NCBI GenBank assembly: GCA_910589415.1
Contig: OU342630.1
Coordinates: 53,037,412 to 53,101,411 of the forward strand
Direction of reading: 5' to 3'
DNA from: Malachius bipustulatus
Taxonomy: Eukaryota > Arthropoda > Insecta > Coleoptera > Melyridae
DNA: 64,000 nt
Shown: in pieces, positions 11,796 through 23,180 of the stretch
Layout of the letters: the number at the start of each line of letters is the position of its first letter
Position numbering within the stretch: the stretch's first letter is position 1
The notes under the pieces: generated by a model
Told to the model about the DNA's origin: nothing
What the model saw: the letters and a program-made list of their open reading frames with translations, nothing else
Database searches by the model: none
Position numbers and translations under genes: made by a program

Positions 11796-12346
11796 TTGTG
11801 GTTGCATATAGGCAGACATGAAAAGATGCCCCAACCCAAGGGTTTCTGGCAGTGACAGTTCTAAACGAAAGACACATGACATCTATGTCACCAATCATCC
11901 AATAGACATAACAATCTACCTGTCGTATGTCTGCCAGCTGTCTTGTCACTTTTATTGATGTCACTCATCTCACCCTCTCTCTCTCAGGAAGAATAAAAAT
12001 TTTTCTTGTAATCAGCAGTGGTCTCATATCAAATTTAAATTAGTTTCCTTATCAATAGAGCCATTTTGTTCTCCTTTCATCTAGTCAAACACATGTAGGA
12101 ATAAGAGTGATTTCTTTTAATGTAAAAATTTTAACTTTGTGACTGTGAATTGTGTAATATGTGTTCGTCAGATATCAATCCAGGGACTGGCATGAAAGAT
12201 AGAATTAATTAAGATCCTGCAACCATGAGGTCCACCAGCCCCTGTAATTCCTTGTCAAGTTTCTTAGTATAACCTCACATGCAGTAGTAAGTTCTCTCAT
12301 AAGATTCATGTAGCTTTACCTTATTGGATTTTATGTAATTTCAGCC

Positions 12347-12377
12347 CTGAAGATGAAAATAAATAATTTTCGAAAGC
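12347..12377 (+). other. Hammerhead-like core next to the Penelope-like copy
   Basis: CTGAAGA is followed by an inverted pair, GAAAAT-AAATA-ATTTTC, and then GAAA, in the order of the hammerhead ribozyme core (CUGANGA, stem II, GAAA). Penelope-like elements are known to carry hammerhead motifs in their terminal repeats, and this lies 17 bp beyond the right palindrome arm. One extra base precedes stem II, and a good cleavage triplet in stem III is not evident, so it is probably degenerate. Confidence 0.25.
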
Positions 12378-12487
12378 TTGGTTAGCATAAAGAGTGTACT
12401 TTTTTTAAGTCCCAAGATATCGACAGAATTCCCAGTTCAATTTAATTCAAATATATAAATTAATATATATATATATAAATATATATA

Positions 12488-12548
12488 TTTGAAAATTAGG
12501 TAAAGGCAAGCGGTGTGTCTAATTAATGCCTTTACCTAATTTTCAAAT
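12488..12548. repeat. Short hairpin (22-bp arms) inside AT-rich simple repeat
   Basis: ATTTGAAAATTAGGTAAAGG plus CA is followed 17 bp later by its exact reverse complement. It sits between two TA-rich arrays and may be a tiny foldback element. Confidence 0.5.
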
Positions 12549-12610
12549 AATTAAAAATAACGGTGTTTTACTACATTCATAATTTAAATATATATATATA
12601 TATATATATA

Positions 12611-12779
12611 TCGTGGGCAGGTGAATTTTGGAAAACCACTTTTTCGTAATCTGGGGGTCATGATCGGTGGACATTTGATGAGTTTGGGTGATTTTTGGAA
12701 AGTGATGTCGTCCTCAATAGTGTATTTTTTTGTTAAAAAATACACTAAAAGTGGTTTTCCAAAATTCACCTGCCCACGA
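12611..12779. mobile_element. 169-bp MITE inserted in a TA dinucleotide array
   Basis: The terminal inverted repeats are about 33 bp, starting TCGTGGGCAGGTGAATTTTG and nearly perfect. (TA)n runs lie on both sides (about 12592-12610 and 12780-12796), consistent with insertion at TA. The core is a reversed copy of the block at about 8935-9005. Two overlapping open frames (one per strand) arise from the inverted repeats and are not genes. Confidence 0.7.
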
Positions 12780-12796
12780 TATATATATATATATAT

Positions 12797-12860
12797 TTAC
12801 ATCCTGCTAACATTATTGCATCCTTTCACAATCCATCCTTATTGCGTCTCCCAGAAAACG
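12797..12860. repeat. TA-array-linked repeat, inverted relative of 20872-20943
   Basis: ACATCCTGCTAACATTATTG immediately follows the TA array, with TTATTGCGTC further on. The reverse complement of the same landmarks precedes the long TA array at 20943. The TA array therefore seems to be part of the repeat's end rather than an independent microsatellite. Confidence 0.5.
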
Positions 12861-14645
12861 TGGATAAAACCTGAACTACGGCGCGAATATTGGTAGGTAA
12901 GGTAGTTTTCTGTTTAAGGCACGTCATCAGATTTACAGGAATTTAATTTTCCTGTATACATTACTTCATATGTTTTCCATACCTTATTGAAACCGTTCAT
13001 GTTAATAACTTTACTACTTCCACCTGTGTGTATATTATACATTATTACGTCCATGCGTTGTTGCCAAAGTTAAATACATAAGCCTTACAATTCTATAACA
13101 TTATTGCATCCATTTTCAATCTGTCTTGAGTGCATTAACCCTTAGATGGAATGGTGATTTTTTGTAGGTCTCACAATTGGTGTAGCTGCGTAACTGCTTG
13201 TACTGCGTTTCTGTGGGTAATTTTTCGTGAACTGTATTTGTATGTCAAGTGTTTGCTGACGTATTGCAAAAACACAAGAAATTAAACAAACTGAGATTTG
13301 ATATAGAGTTAGTAAATAATAATGATGAACACTAAAAGCGATATTGCGAGATTCGCTAATTTCATTTTTGATAAAAATTATTTTTTCTTCGGACTTTATT
13401 TTATTTTCTTGACAACCATCCTCTCATCCTTAGATTTTCAAGTTCGTAATCTCAGTAGGGATAATTAACAATTTACAATTATGTAGCACCCAATGTTGTT
13501 CCGAAATTTTAACCGGCATCATTGATCTGCCATTCTTTTTTTTTAAGTTGAAGCAATTTTTTTTATATCATACATATTATGATCATTGTTCAATAGTGAC
13601 TGCAATATAGATCGTCAACTATAAATATTTAAGCATTTATGCAACTTTTGTGCATAAAGAAATCAGCGATATTTCTGCTTAGAAAATTGAAAACACAGAC
13701 ATCAGTGATAGTTTGAATTACAGTTTGAATTTTTTTCATACGTAGTATCTCTGAAACTGAAAAATGCACTGAAAATTAGTTAGGGTAATTTCTAAAATAC
13801 GAAGGAGGGATCACAAGTAAATCCATCAGCTATAAGCTATACAATTACTAGCCGTTTGCGCCTTATTTTTCGCGATAATTAAAATTAATTAGCAACTTAG
13901 GTGTATCGTTTAAATGCTCTAGAAAAATGCTATCCACTGATAAAAAACTTGTCTCAAAAAAAAAGAAAAAAAAAGAAACATATTCTCAGCTTTTTTTAAA
14001 AAAATAAGAAGAAAAAGAAGAATGGTTATCTAACAACATAATATTGCCTGCGTGGTGGTTATTATGATATCCAATGAATAAAAGAACTATTCTGACAGGG
14101 GACTGACAGGAAGTATTCATAAATTAAATGAATACTCTAAGAATACAACTAAGAAAAATAATAGCGACCCGGCCAGGGCGATGCGCTCAAGTACAATATC
14201 GATACAGGGTGCGAAACTGTCATTATATAATAATAATAATGCAATGTGTGGGAAGTAACCTGCTATCGACAATAACATTACAATAATCATTTACAAAGTA
14301 CCTAATGATTAAATTTTCGATACTTTGGACTTTAGGTCATACATCATGGAAAAGGCAGATGCCTTAAAAACAGTGCTTGTTTCCAGAAAAGTATATACCT
14401 TTTTTGGTCTAAATTAAACAAGGAATAAATCAAACATCAGTAGCGTCTGGCGGTAATAGCCTTTAAAAAATAGAATGTTTCTGTCTAGATATTAGCCATT
14501 AATTTAAATAAACACTGGAAGTACTAACTGATAAATCAAATTCAATAAGTTTTAAATTAAGTAAATAAATAAGTTGTTTCTAAAGCATGCTTTGTTATTG
14601 TTGAGAAATGAGAATGATCAGAATTTATGGTGGGCAAATTTAGTG
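12861..14645. other. AT-rich intergenic DNA, nothing recognised
   Basis: No exon, RNA gene or clear element could be supported. Small TAA runs lie near 14228. Confidence 0.4.
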
Positions 14646-15034
14646 CAAAGAATATTTCAAAAGGGTTTTTCTCGGAAACTGCTCATTTTATCGTGATAGG
14701 ACCTTTTCCGAATATTTCTTCATGTTCTTCAATTGTGCATCTTCAAAACTCAGAAAAAAATATTACGGAGCAAGTTATAGGCCTTTTTTGAGGGTTAAGG
14801 GCAGTTAAGGCTCTTTGGCTTTGAGGAATTTGGGTCTAATATGGACCAAGGATACAAAGGTATATTAGTGATAAGATTGAAGAATGATTGAAGAGAAGAG
14901 TGACAGCTTGGAAGAAAATCCGTACACTAGAACAAAGTGTAATAAAAAATATTGATTTAAAAAATCAAATTTGAAGGCCTATAACTTCCTTATTTGTGTG
15001 TTTTCTAAAAATAGTAACTTCCGGACACCCTGTA
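14646..15034 (+). repeat. Dispersed repeat, copy 1 (copy 2 at 19501-19919)
   Basis: It shares a long series of blocks with 19501-19919 in the same orientation: CTCGGAAACTG, CATTTTATCGTGATAG, GTTATAGGCCTTTTTTGA, CTTTGGCTTTGAGGAATTTG and AAAAATATTGATTTAAAAAA. Both end in a GGACA(C/T)CCTGTA motif. Non-coding. Confidence 0.65.
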
Positions 15035-15253
15035 TTAATACATTATTATAATACCAATATCACTGAAAGAAATATTACCTGCAAAGTGCAAATTTACTTT
15101 GTGTACGTCATGAAAATTAAATAAAAAAGTTAGGTTTCTATTATTTTGATGACAAATAAAATTTATATATTTTATTTTTATTTATTTTCTATCAATATTA
15201 TTGATACAGAATAATTTTAATTATCATTTCTTTTTTATCTAATATAGGTGTAC

Positions 15254-16144
15254 TGAGTAAACTGTGAAAATTTCATTCAAATCGGACCACGGACACAGAA
15301 GTTACGGTACGCGGTAGCTGTGTGACGTCATATTCGAGTATGCCGATAGTTCGTCGTTGAGCTTTTCGGCGTATAAAATCGGCGTCGGTTGTCCGATCGG
15401 GCTGAAATTTTCACAGTCGACTGCTTTTGTGATGAATAACGCAAAAATAAATAAAACGGCCCCACTTCGCTTCTCACTCAAAATAATATCTTTTGGGGTT
15501 CGAAAGAAAGGAAGGGAAGGATTTAGTTTTTTTCACTAATACTACTGGGAGTGGTGAGTAAACTGTGAAAATTTCATCCAGATCGGACCACGGACACGGA
15601 AGTTACGGTACGCGGTAGTCTGCGTGACGTCATATTCGAGTATGCCGATAGTTCGTCGTTGAGCTTTTCGGCGTGTAAAATCGGCGTCGGTCGTCCGATC
15701 GGGCTCAAATTTTCACAGTCGACTGCTTTAGTGATGAATAACGCAAAAATAAATAAAACGGCCCCACTTCGCTTCTCACTCAAACTAAAATCTTTTGGGG
15801 TTCGAAAGAAGGGAAAGGAAGGATTTAGTTTTTTTCACTAATACTACTGGGAGTGGTGAGTAAACTGAAAATTTCATCCAGATCGGACCACGGACACGGA
15901 AGTTACGGTACGCGGTAGTCTGCGTGACGTCATATTCGAGATATGCCGATAGTTCGTCGTTGAGCTTTTCAGCGAATAAAATCGGCGTCGGTTGTCCGAT
16001 CGGGCTGAAATTTTCAGAGTCGACTGCTTTAGTGATGAATAACGAAAAAATAAATAAAACTGCCTCACTTCGCCTCTCACTCCAAAAAAATCTTTTGAGG
16101 GGCCGAGGGGAGGTAAATTTCTTTTTTCTCTAATACTACTGGGT
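15254..16144 (+). repeat. Tandem repeat, about 302-bp unit, three copies plus a fragment
   Basis: Units start at 15254, 15555 and 15857 (TGAGTAAACTG), and a partial, diverged unit begins near 16265. Each full unit carries a perfect TGACGTCA palindrome (15323, 15625, 15925) and a block GATCGGACCACGGACAC (GGACCACGGACAC in the first). The 60-100-codon open frames on both strands are the same repeat read again and again. GC is higher than in the flanks. This is satellite-like DNA or the internal repeats of an unknown element. Confidence 0.8.
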
Positions 16145-16329
16145 GTAAAAAAGTCCTCATTCTCCCTCATACTCAAAAAAATAAAATAAAATAAATTTAG
16201 GTGTTTGGGTGGCGTTTTATTGGAACGGGGGGATTTATTTTTTTCTCATATGGGACTAGATGTGGTGAGTATAAACTATGAAAATATTATCCAGACCGGA
16301 TCACCGGACACAGAATTCTTGACAGAACT

Positions 16330-16712
16330 TAAAGTTAAGATAGGGACATGTAGGTAAGCGGTTTTTCGATATTTTTATCCGTCTTCATAATTTACTTAAA
16401 CGCCTTTGAAATTGAAAAATTCAGAGTTTATTTTGTTTGTAGCTCATAAGCTACTCTGTTACACCCTGATTGTGGAAACTATTATGTGCATTTAACTTTG
16501 TCGGACAATATAAAAACGTAATATTAGGCAGGATGTCCCCATTAAAATAACGAAGTGGATTTCTTCAACTTCCTATATTTCTAAACTTTCCGGAAAACAT
16601 CCTGAAAATATTTTCATTCGTGGTTACTTATATCATGGCAAATTTTTTTTCGAAACTCTACGACCAATAGTTTCCAACCTTAGAGTGGCGGACCTCAGAG
16701 AGACACCCGGTA
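16330..16712 (+). repeat. Diverged copy of one arm of the palindrome at 58771-59633
   Basis: It shares, in order, TTAAGATAGGGACATGTA, GATGTCCCC with TTAAAATAACGAAGT, GAAAATATTTTCATT and a final CACCCGGTA with positions 59260-59632. It is a single arm, not a palindrome, so this family exists in both simple and foldback form. Confidence 0.55.
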
Positions 16713-17497
16713 TAGTAACATGTATTGAGAGAGAAAATGGACGTTTAACACCGAATATCTACGCCACACGACACACTATACGGCATCGACAAAACCTGAA
16801 ATAACAAAATTAAAGACAATATCTTTGTTTGTTTATTTTTCATGCCAAGTTTCATCAAAATCGGTTTAAATTTAAACTGGTTGCAATCAAAAACTGTTAT
16901 ACTTCTTTAAACTTTGACACTGTATTTTTTAAACGAAACGTCATTTTGAGCTAAGATTTACATTTTCAGCTTGTATTCAAGAGAGGAACTACTCATTTTA
17001 GCTTGGTCCACTATCACTGAAACACCCTGTATTGTCTTTTATACCAACAAAGTGATAATACTTGATAATAATTGAGAAACAAATACTTGATAATAATAAT
17101 AATGTACTTTTGTATTTTTTTTATTATTTCGATTACTTATGAGTTAAAAGTACTTTACAAATCGACAATAATTTTTCACTAAATTTTAAAGCCTGAATCT
17201 TTTTTTACATGTGACCCTTTGAGGAAACGTTATTCTCAGGAAAACCTTAGAAATGGCGCGTCGAAAAAATATTTCTTTTTTCATTTCGCGAAAAAAGTGG
17301 GCGAGTTCAAAGTTTTCGACTGTACCAAAAGAATAGTACATGTAAGATTAATCAAACATATTAATTTGATTACAATTCAATTTCTACTTTCATAAAATTT
17401 AATAAGGAAACTTTCGAGTATTTTAAATCAAAATAACAATATTTCACAAGTAAAGTTTGACTTGCTTGAGATAGATAGGCATCCGTGTTTAGAATAC
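16713..17497. other. AT-rich intergenic DNA with repeat fragments
   Basis: ACACCCTGTATTG at 17020 is another terminal motif of the dispersed-repeat type seen across the window. No gene is supported. Confidence 0.4.
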
Positions 17498-17686
17498 AAA
17501 TGGCTCTCTCTATGAACGTATAAAAGTGTTATACTCATGGATACACTTGCTCTCTCTGTCGATGCATTCTTCTCTTGGTCCTGCGGTTATATATGGCAAG
17601 CTGATGAGGGATAATAACATCGAAACATCGTTCTCCTTGTCTTAACCAGACCGTCTGAGGTTTGTGTCGTATAGAGAGAGCCATTT
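17498..17686 (+). mobile_element. 189-bp TIR element with a hammerhead-like core
   Basis: Perfect 16-bp inverted ends (AAATGGCTCTCTCTAT and reverse complement) bound a non-coding interior. The interior contains CTGATGAG at 17601 and CGAAAC at 17621, followed by GTC at 17639, the order of a hammerhead core. Stem II pairing is poor, so activity is doubtful. It could be a miniature element or a retrozyme/Penelope relic. Confidence 0.45.
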
Positions 17687-18392
17687 TTACGTTAAAATTA
17701 GATTTGAAGCTCGGTTACAGTTTATGAAATATTAAACTTTTCATTGAATATAAGCTATAAATGTAAATCATGCGATTTTGCCTCTCGGTATAATTAAGGT
17801 ACTTTGGTAGGTACGTATTCGTTGTTTGAAAAAAAAAAATATAAATGAGATGAAATTCTGATGATTGCACGACTACCTACATAGGATATTTTTTCAAAAA
17901 AAGTTATGACATCTTCAAAGGGAATAGGTAATATTAGATTAAATGTGTATCAAAAATATTTAAAACAGCCGCTTGCTGTGCTTAAAATTAGAAAGCACAC
18001 GTAGAAATCTAGACAGATCATGATCTATAATATCATGAAAACTATTCCTTGTTCTGTTGCGAACATCAATTTAAATAATATTGTCTAAGGGATTCCCTGT
18101 GACAGGAACAGCATTTATATTTTCCTTTTAAAACTACAATGCTAATAAGCAAGCGGCCACTCTTTCAAGATTTATTTTATCGACCCAGGCCAGAGATGAT
18201 GAGGACTTGTATTTTGTATTACTCAAACATCGACTAGGTACCTGCTCCGCATATCCGCATTCTCAAACTATTTAACTTATATGTTAAAAAAAATTATTTA
18301 AGGTTTATTTCATTGAATGAAAAAAGACGAGAAAAATACAATAAATTATTCCTTTTTTGGTTCTTTTTTACAATTACTTCTCATATGACTTA

Positions 18393-18767
18393 TACAGGCT
18401 GTTCTGCTGTTCTACAATCTACAAGTTGGGTGACAAACTTTGCCTGAACATAGGTCAATTGATTTTAAACATATTTTTTTAGTAAACATGGAGCTGCTTT
18501 TTATTTTATTTTTTTGAGTTCCAGGCATTTAAGCTCTTTTAACAATAAAAAATTAAATTAGCTTGAAAGCACAACACTTATGGAAAAATCAACAAATAAT
18601 TTTTCTTTTATAGAAACAAATTTTATAAATTTGGTTTTATTTTTTTTTGTTTTTCTTAAGTTTTGTGATTTTTACCTAATTTAAATTTTTATTGTTAAAA
18701 AATGTTTAAAATCAAGGGACCAATCTCCTGGCAAAGTTTGTTACCGAGCTTGTAGAACACCCCTGTA
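18393..18767. mobile_element. 375-bp TA-flanked TIR element
   Basis: The ends are TACAGGCTGTTCT and TACAGGGGTGTTCT, with imperfect inverted similarity over about 80 bp. TA occurs directly outside each end (18391-18392 and 18768-18769). It has no coding frame, so it is a non-autonomous element, possibly mobilised by a Tc1/mariner-type transposase. Confidence 0.6.
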
Positions 18768-18769
18768 TA

Positions 18770-19500
18770 TCATCTGCGTGCCCTACAGTTTCACTATGGC
18801 ACTTACACACCCGTGTCTCTTGAATTTCCGGACATAGGGAATTCCCATGTTAAAATAAACTATTGTAAACATTGGCTCCCCTAATTATTTTACAGTAAAA
18901 TATCAAATGTAAAGCTCCTTAACGAAAAAAGCTGCTTCTTATGTTTTAATTACATTTTCATTTGGTTCATCCGTTTTCGAGAAAATTTCGTTTTCGAGAA
19001 AGGTTTTTCATAGTTTTTTAAGGTTGCTTTGCTTTTGATAGATATTTTGATAACTAACCGAGTACAAATCTCTGATATTTCTAATATAAGTGAATTGCCA
19101 GAGTAATGCCATTCAATAAATTTTACTTTTTCTTCAATGGTATAATAATTCATTTTTATAAACAAGTTTTTCTTTAAAAAGTAATACTTTGCCACTTACG
19201 GCTGTGTCCATTTCTGAGAAGGTATCTATCGAGTCTAAGTGGAAAATTTTTAAATTTATCTATTTTTGACATGAAAGTAATTACAAAGATATTAATAAAA
19301 GTCATTTGACGTAGATATTAGCTTCAAAATCGAGCACATAGAAATCTGCCCATTAGCGTAATGAACCTTTATAATATTGGCTGTTAAAGTTTTAATGATG
19401 AATTAATTAGTTTTGAACAATCAGTTATTGACAACTATAATTTTTAGCATTATCTGTCAAAAGCAAATAAACCTTGAAAAACTACGAAAAACCATTAAAC
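18770..19500. other. AT-rich intergenic DNA, nothing recognised
   Basis: The 81-codon minus frame at 18950-19195 has a K/I/N-rich translation without a recognisable domain or splice context. Confidence 0.35.
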
Positions 19501-19919
19501 ATTTTTTCTCGGAAACTGTTCATTTTATCGTGATAGAACAGGAGGTCAATTTCCGAATATTTTTTCATGTTCTTTAATTTCACATCATTAAAATTAAGAA
19601 AAAAATATTTAGGACAAAGTTATAGGCCTTTTTTGAAGGTCAAACGCAGTTAAGGCTGTTTGGCTTTGAGGAATTTGAGTCTAATTTAGACCAAGGATGC
19701 AAAGGTTTATCAGTGACAAGTGTGCCAAATTTGAAGAAAATCTGTACACTAGAAAAAGTGTAATAAAAAAATATTGATTTAAAAAAATAAATTTTGAATG
19801 CCTATAACTTGCTTATTTGTGAGGTTTCGAAAAAAAAGTTAAAGATACTTTTGCCAATAATTTTTCAAGTAGAATAACCTTCTTGAATTTTTACGCATGA
19901 TTTCGGGACATCCTGTAGA
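19501..19919 (+). repeat. Dispersed repeat, copy 2 (copy 1 at 14646-15034)
   Basis: It is the direct-orientation partner of the repeat at 14.6 kb, ending GGGACATCCTGTA. The two copies differ by small indels and many substitutions, so they are old. Confidence 0.65.
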
Positions 19920-20852
19920 GATAATTTCGTGAAACTTTCAATTTTTGTATTTATAGTTCTCATGGATCGAATGAAGTAGAAACAATTTTCTGGGCCGCCT
20001 AGATTCAAGTTAGGACAGTCAACTTTTTTTTCAAATGGCCGGCCATATTCGATTTTGACATTTTTTAAAAACAGATTTCACTTTCCTTCTCAGCGATATG
20101 CCGCTTGCCACCAGTATTTCACATGTGTTAAAGGAGCATTTTACACATTATTGAAAGGAAGCAAAAATTATCCAACAAACCATCTAACAAATTACTAACT
20201 ACCTATTATTTAACAAATAAAATAGTTAATAAAGAAAAAATTCAAAAAGTGAAAAATTGACATTAATAGGTAGGTACAGGATATTTTCAAAACGATCTGC
20301 ATTTTCTTAATACATATTCTGGTTTTAAAATCAATTTGAGCAATGATCTTTGGATTGCTGATATGGCTACATGGATTATAATTTTTGTATGGTGAGTTCT
20401 TGCAACTTCGCTAAACTGAGAGTGGGCACATCATACTCTTGAGTTTTAAGGAGTTCCCATAAGAAATAATCCAATGAATTTAGGTCATGGACCTAGCGGG
20501 CCATAAAACTCGACCGTGTGTATTACGTGCACCTGCTGTTCTAAAAATAGATAGCGACGTTGCCAGTTGGAGGAAGCACTATTGTTCGCTAATTGTCCAT
20601 GTAATATACGCAAACGTATATTTATTTTATGCCCCTGGTGGAATTCTGCTGAACTAAAATTATACACTTTTTACATGGTCGTATCATTATTGAGACCATC
20701 AAAAAATTTTAAATCTTGAAATATCTTAAGAATGGCACTAGATGGAGCAATGCTTTTAAAAACTTTGGTACAGGCTTAAAATTTGGCCTCTAAATTTAAC
20801 CGTCTTTTTCTGGAAGCTGTCTTAGGAGCTCCAAAAACAGGGGTGACTTTAC

Positions 20853-20938
20853 TGCGTCCGGTATACGGACGCAATAACGCGATGGACGCAATAATCAATG
20901 TAAAAGGGAAGTTGACGGAGTCAATAATGTTAGCAGGA

Positions 20939-21002
<64 letters not shown>
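20853..21002. repeat. Palindrome, TA-array-linked repeat and long TA microsatellite
   Basis: A perfect 19-bp palindrome GCGTCCGGTATACGGACGC is followed by GACGCAATAA motifs and AATAATGTTAGCAGGATGTA, then about 60 bp of uninterrupted TA (20944-21002). The same block, inverted, adjoins the TA array at 12797. The open frame across it (YIYIYI) is meaningless. Confidence 0.65.
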
Positions 21003-21011
<9 letters not shown>

Positions 21012-21655
21012 TTATTTCTCCAAAATCGCGATTTTTCGATTTTAAAAACGCTCCTGTAGCTTTATGTTTCAAGATTAGTGAACGAAATTTTGGATTCTTG
21101 TAAAGCTTTGGAATAACTTTAGATTTTCGTTGAAAAAATTTCCAAAAGTCCCATCACTTCTACAGGGTGTCCCTTCAAAGTTCCAGGAACCCGGTTTTTG
21201 TCACCTCATTTCAGGTCGCAATTTTCAATCTAGGAGGCTGAAATTTTTGTGGGAGTAAGATATCCATAGGGACTGGTCTGGTATTGCACTTGAGCAAAAT
21301 CGGCCAAGCCGTTTCAAAATGGCAGCCATTTGAATTTTCGGAAAATTTCCTATTTTTTGAGCCCCCGTATGAGCAAGATGGCAATAAAATTTTGGAATCA
21401 AATTAACAGGATTGGAAGAAAGTTATTTGAAATTTGAGTTAAAGCAATAAAATTTGCATTATTTTTATTAACAAGCCAGTGGCGTGGGTAGGAAAAGAGT
21501 AAAAATGTATAAATTTCTATAACCGTTTATGAGTTCATTTTTAAAGAAATCGAACTGAAATTTTCACAGGAGACAACTTTACTAATAGCCTTCAACCTTG
21601 AAAAATTTCAAGAAGTAAATAAGAAAAATGACGGAGATATTCGATTTTTATTCGA
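21003..21655 (-). repeat. Reversed copy of the 650-bp dispersed repeat
   Basis: It carries the same landmarks as 9345-10525 in reverse order: AAAACGCTCCTGTAGCTTTA, CTACAGGGTGTCCCTTC, GGTCTGGTATTGCACTTGAG, GCGTGGGTAGGAAAAG, and GGAGATATTCGA at its right end. Non-coding. Confidence 0.7.
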
Positions 21656-22749
21656 GACCGGCGAAGCCGATTTCTCGGTAGTCCCTAAAAATGTCAGTCA
21701 CGCGGTCTGTCCGTCTATGCGATTGCTAGGAGACACTCTAGAGCCGCATTTTTCGTTAGAAAGTTTAAATTTCGCTCGATTGAAGAGGCGCACGGTTCCA
21801 CGATGCCTTTTGAAAATGAGCGGGATCCGTTACCGGTAAGTGTATTTTTTTCCTGGAATTTCGTGTTTTTCGGGAACGACCTAGGAAACACTCTAGGTGT
21901 CTGAAAGTTGCACCGACCGAGTTGAAATTTGGCATGGACGAACCATGGGACCCCCAAATACGACCTATTGAAAATGGGCCGGATCCGAGAATTTTAAGGC
22001 CCCCGTTCAGGTCCGTACTTCTTTTTACAACGTCTCAACTATAGGATTTGTTTCTCGGTAACGGTACATGGCTAAAAGATTCTGTTTGCACAATTATTTA
22101 GGGAAAGTATAGAGGTACGAACTTTATGGAGATCGTTTTTCGAAAAAAAAATTAGGTGAGCGGCAAAAAATTTTTCCCCCACGACAAGCATTTTTCGACG
22201 CCTTCTATCATTTTTTGCATGATTTCAAATTTTTTTCGAATTTTTTTTGATCGATCGAAAAAATAACAAAACAGTGCGATAGAGCCATTCATTACCTACA
22301 AAAAGGTAAATATAGTTTTTTTCCTGAAACGTTGGAAAAACTGTTAAAATCTGGAAAAACTTCGGCAAGTCATTTCGACTGTTTCTCGCGTCGGCCATTT
22401 TATCTTCCTGTATTTTCTCAATCGTGATCTTCCTTTCAAATTTTTTTTCTTCAACATATAACTTGAAGTCTTATCTTCATTTTGTCTCGCATATATGGGC
22501 ACTTTTAACGAAAAATAAAAAAATCCCTCGCTGGTCGAAAATTAGCTTATACCTTTTTAAAATTATTAAATCGATGGAATTTCTTTTTTATTTTTTTTCA
22601 CATTCAATTATGATTGATTCTGAAAATTAGAAGAGCAATCGCAACGACAACTAAGTTTTTTCTAAGTAGGAAGAGTTTTCTCAAAAGAAACTGCGGATTA
22701 TTTTTTCATTATATTAATTATAAGAAGAAATAGGAAGAAAATATTTATT
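21656..22749. other. GC-richer repeat-like block, then AT-rich DNA
   Basis: From ACCGGCGAAGCCG to about 22020 the sequence is markedly less AT-rich and contains a CCGATTTCTCGGT block and two CGGGATCCG/CGGATCCG blocks. It looks like an unknown dispersed repeat fused to the preceding copy. The 80-codon minus frame at 21715-21957 lies in it and has no recognisable domain. The remainder has no gene. Confidence 0.4.
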
Positions 22750-22804
22750 ATTGAATCGCATAAAAATACACTATTTCTGCGATTGATGCGCAAGAAGGTT
22801 TTGA
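22750..22804 (-). repeat. Fragment of the AAAATACACTAT repeat
   Basis: ATACACTATTTCTGCGATTG and GCGCAAGAAGG match the right end of the 8900-9052 repeat in reverse. Confidence 0.6.
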
Positions 22805-23097
22805 ATTTCTTGATATCTTTTGAAATATAAAAGGGATAGTCTTTCCGGTAATTTGCTTCATATTTTGAGTTCACTTATTGTGAATTTTTTAAAGAAAGCG
22901 TTTCGCGTATAATTTTAAGTAGCAGAACTTCCATAACACTACCAGGCAGTTAGTCGGTATTTATGTCTACTGCTTGGTTTCTTATTTTCAGAATACGATT
23001 GATTTTCAGTTTTTTAAAATCCCTTTAAAAAAAATCTGCTGATGCAAAAATAACATATTATTATAATAATGATATATTAATTAAGAATACAATATTT

Positions 23098-23180
23098 TGT
23101 AACGACTTATCGGCGTTAAAGCTGTTTTTAAATAATAACAGTTTGATACAGTAGCTGTGTTTTTAAAATAATCAAAAAAT
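23098..23180. repeat. Solo-LTR-like repeat copy A, left piece (split by the gag-only element)
   Basis: It begins TGTAACGACTTATCGGCG and continues TTAAAGCTGTTTTTAAATAA, as at 56280 onwards. The young LTR element at 23181-26775 interrupts it. The right piece resumes at 26776 and ends CTACCCTACA at 27650. TG...CA ends and near-matching flanks (ATTT/CTTT) suggest an old solo LTR. Compared with copy B it lacks about 540 bp in this part. Confidence 0.6.

Larger units (their letters stand above)
10529..12330. repeat. 1.8-kb palindrome of two head-to-head Penelope-like element fragments
   Basis: The left arm (10529-11410) and right arm (11490-12330) are near-identical inverted copies around a 79-bp spacer. 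The left arm has about 45 extra bases near 10674-10718 that the right arm lacks. Each arm holds the C-terminal GIY-YIG endonuclease region of a Penelope-like retroelement plus its 3' region. The 5'-truncated ends meet at the centre. Partly inverted copies are a known habit of Penelope-like elements. Confidence 0.75.

Noticed and set aside
10936..11964. Identical 64-codon frames on opposite strands
   Set aside because: They lie in the two arms of the Penelope palindrome, in the 3' region of the element outside the GIY-YIG frame.
15357..16176. Several 60-100-codon frames on both strands with similar translations, resembling a small gene family
   Set aside because: They are the 302-bp tandem repeat read repeatedly; no splice or start context, and the frames break where the repeat does.
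20783..21103. 106-codon frame containing a long YI repeat
   Set aside because: The YI run is the TA microsatellite and the rest is dispersed repeat.
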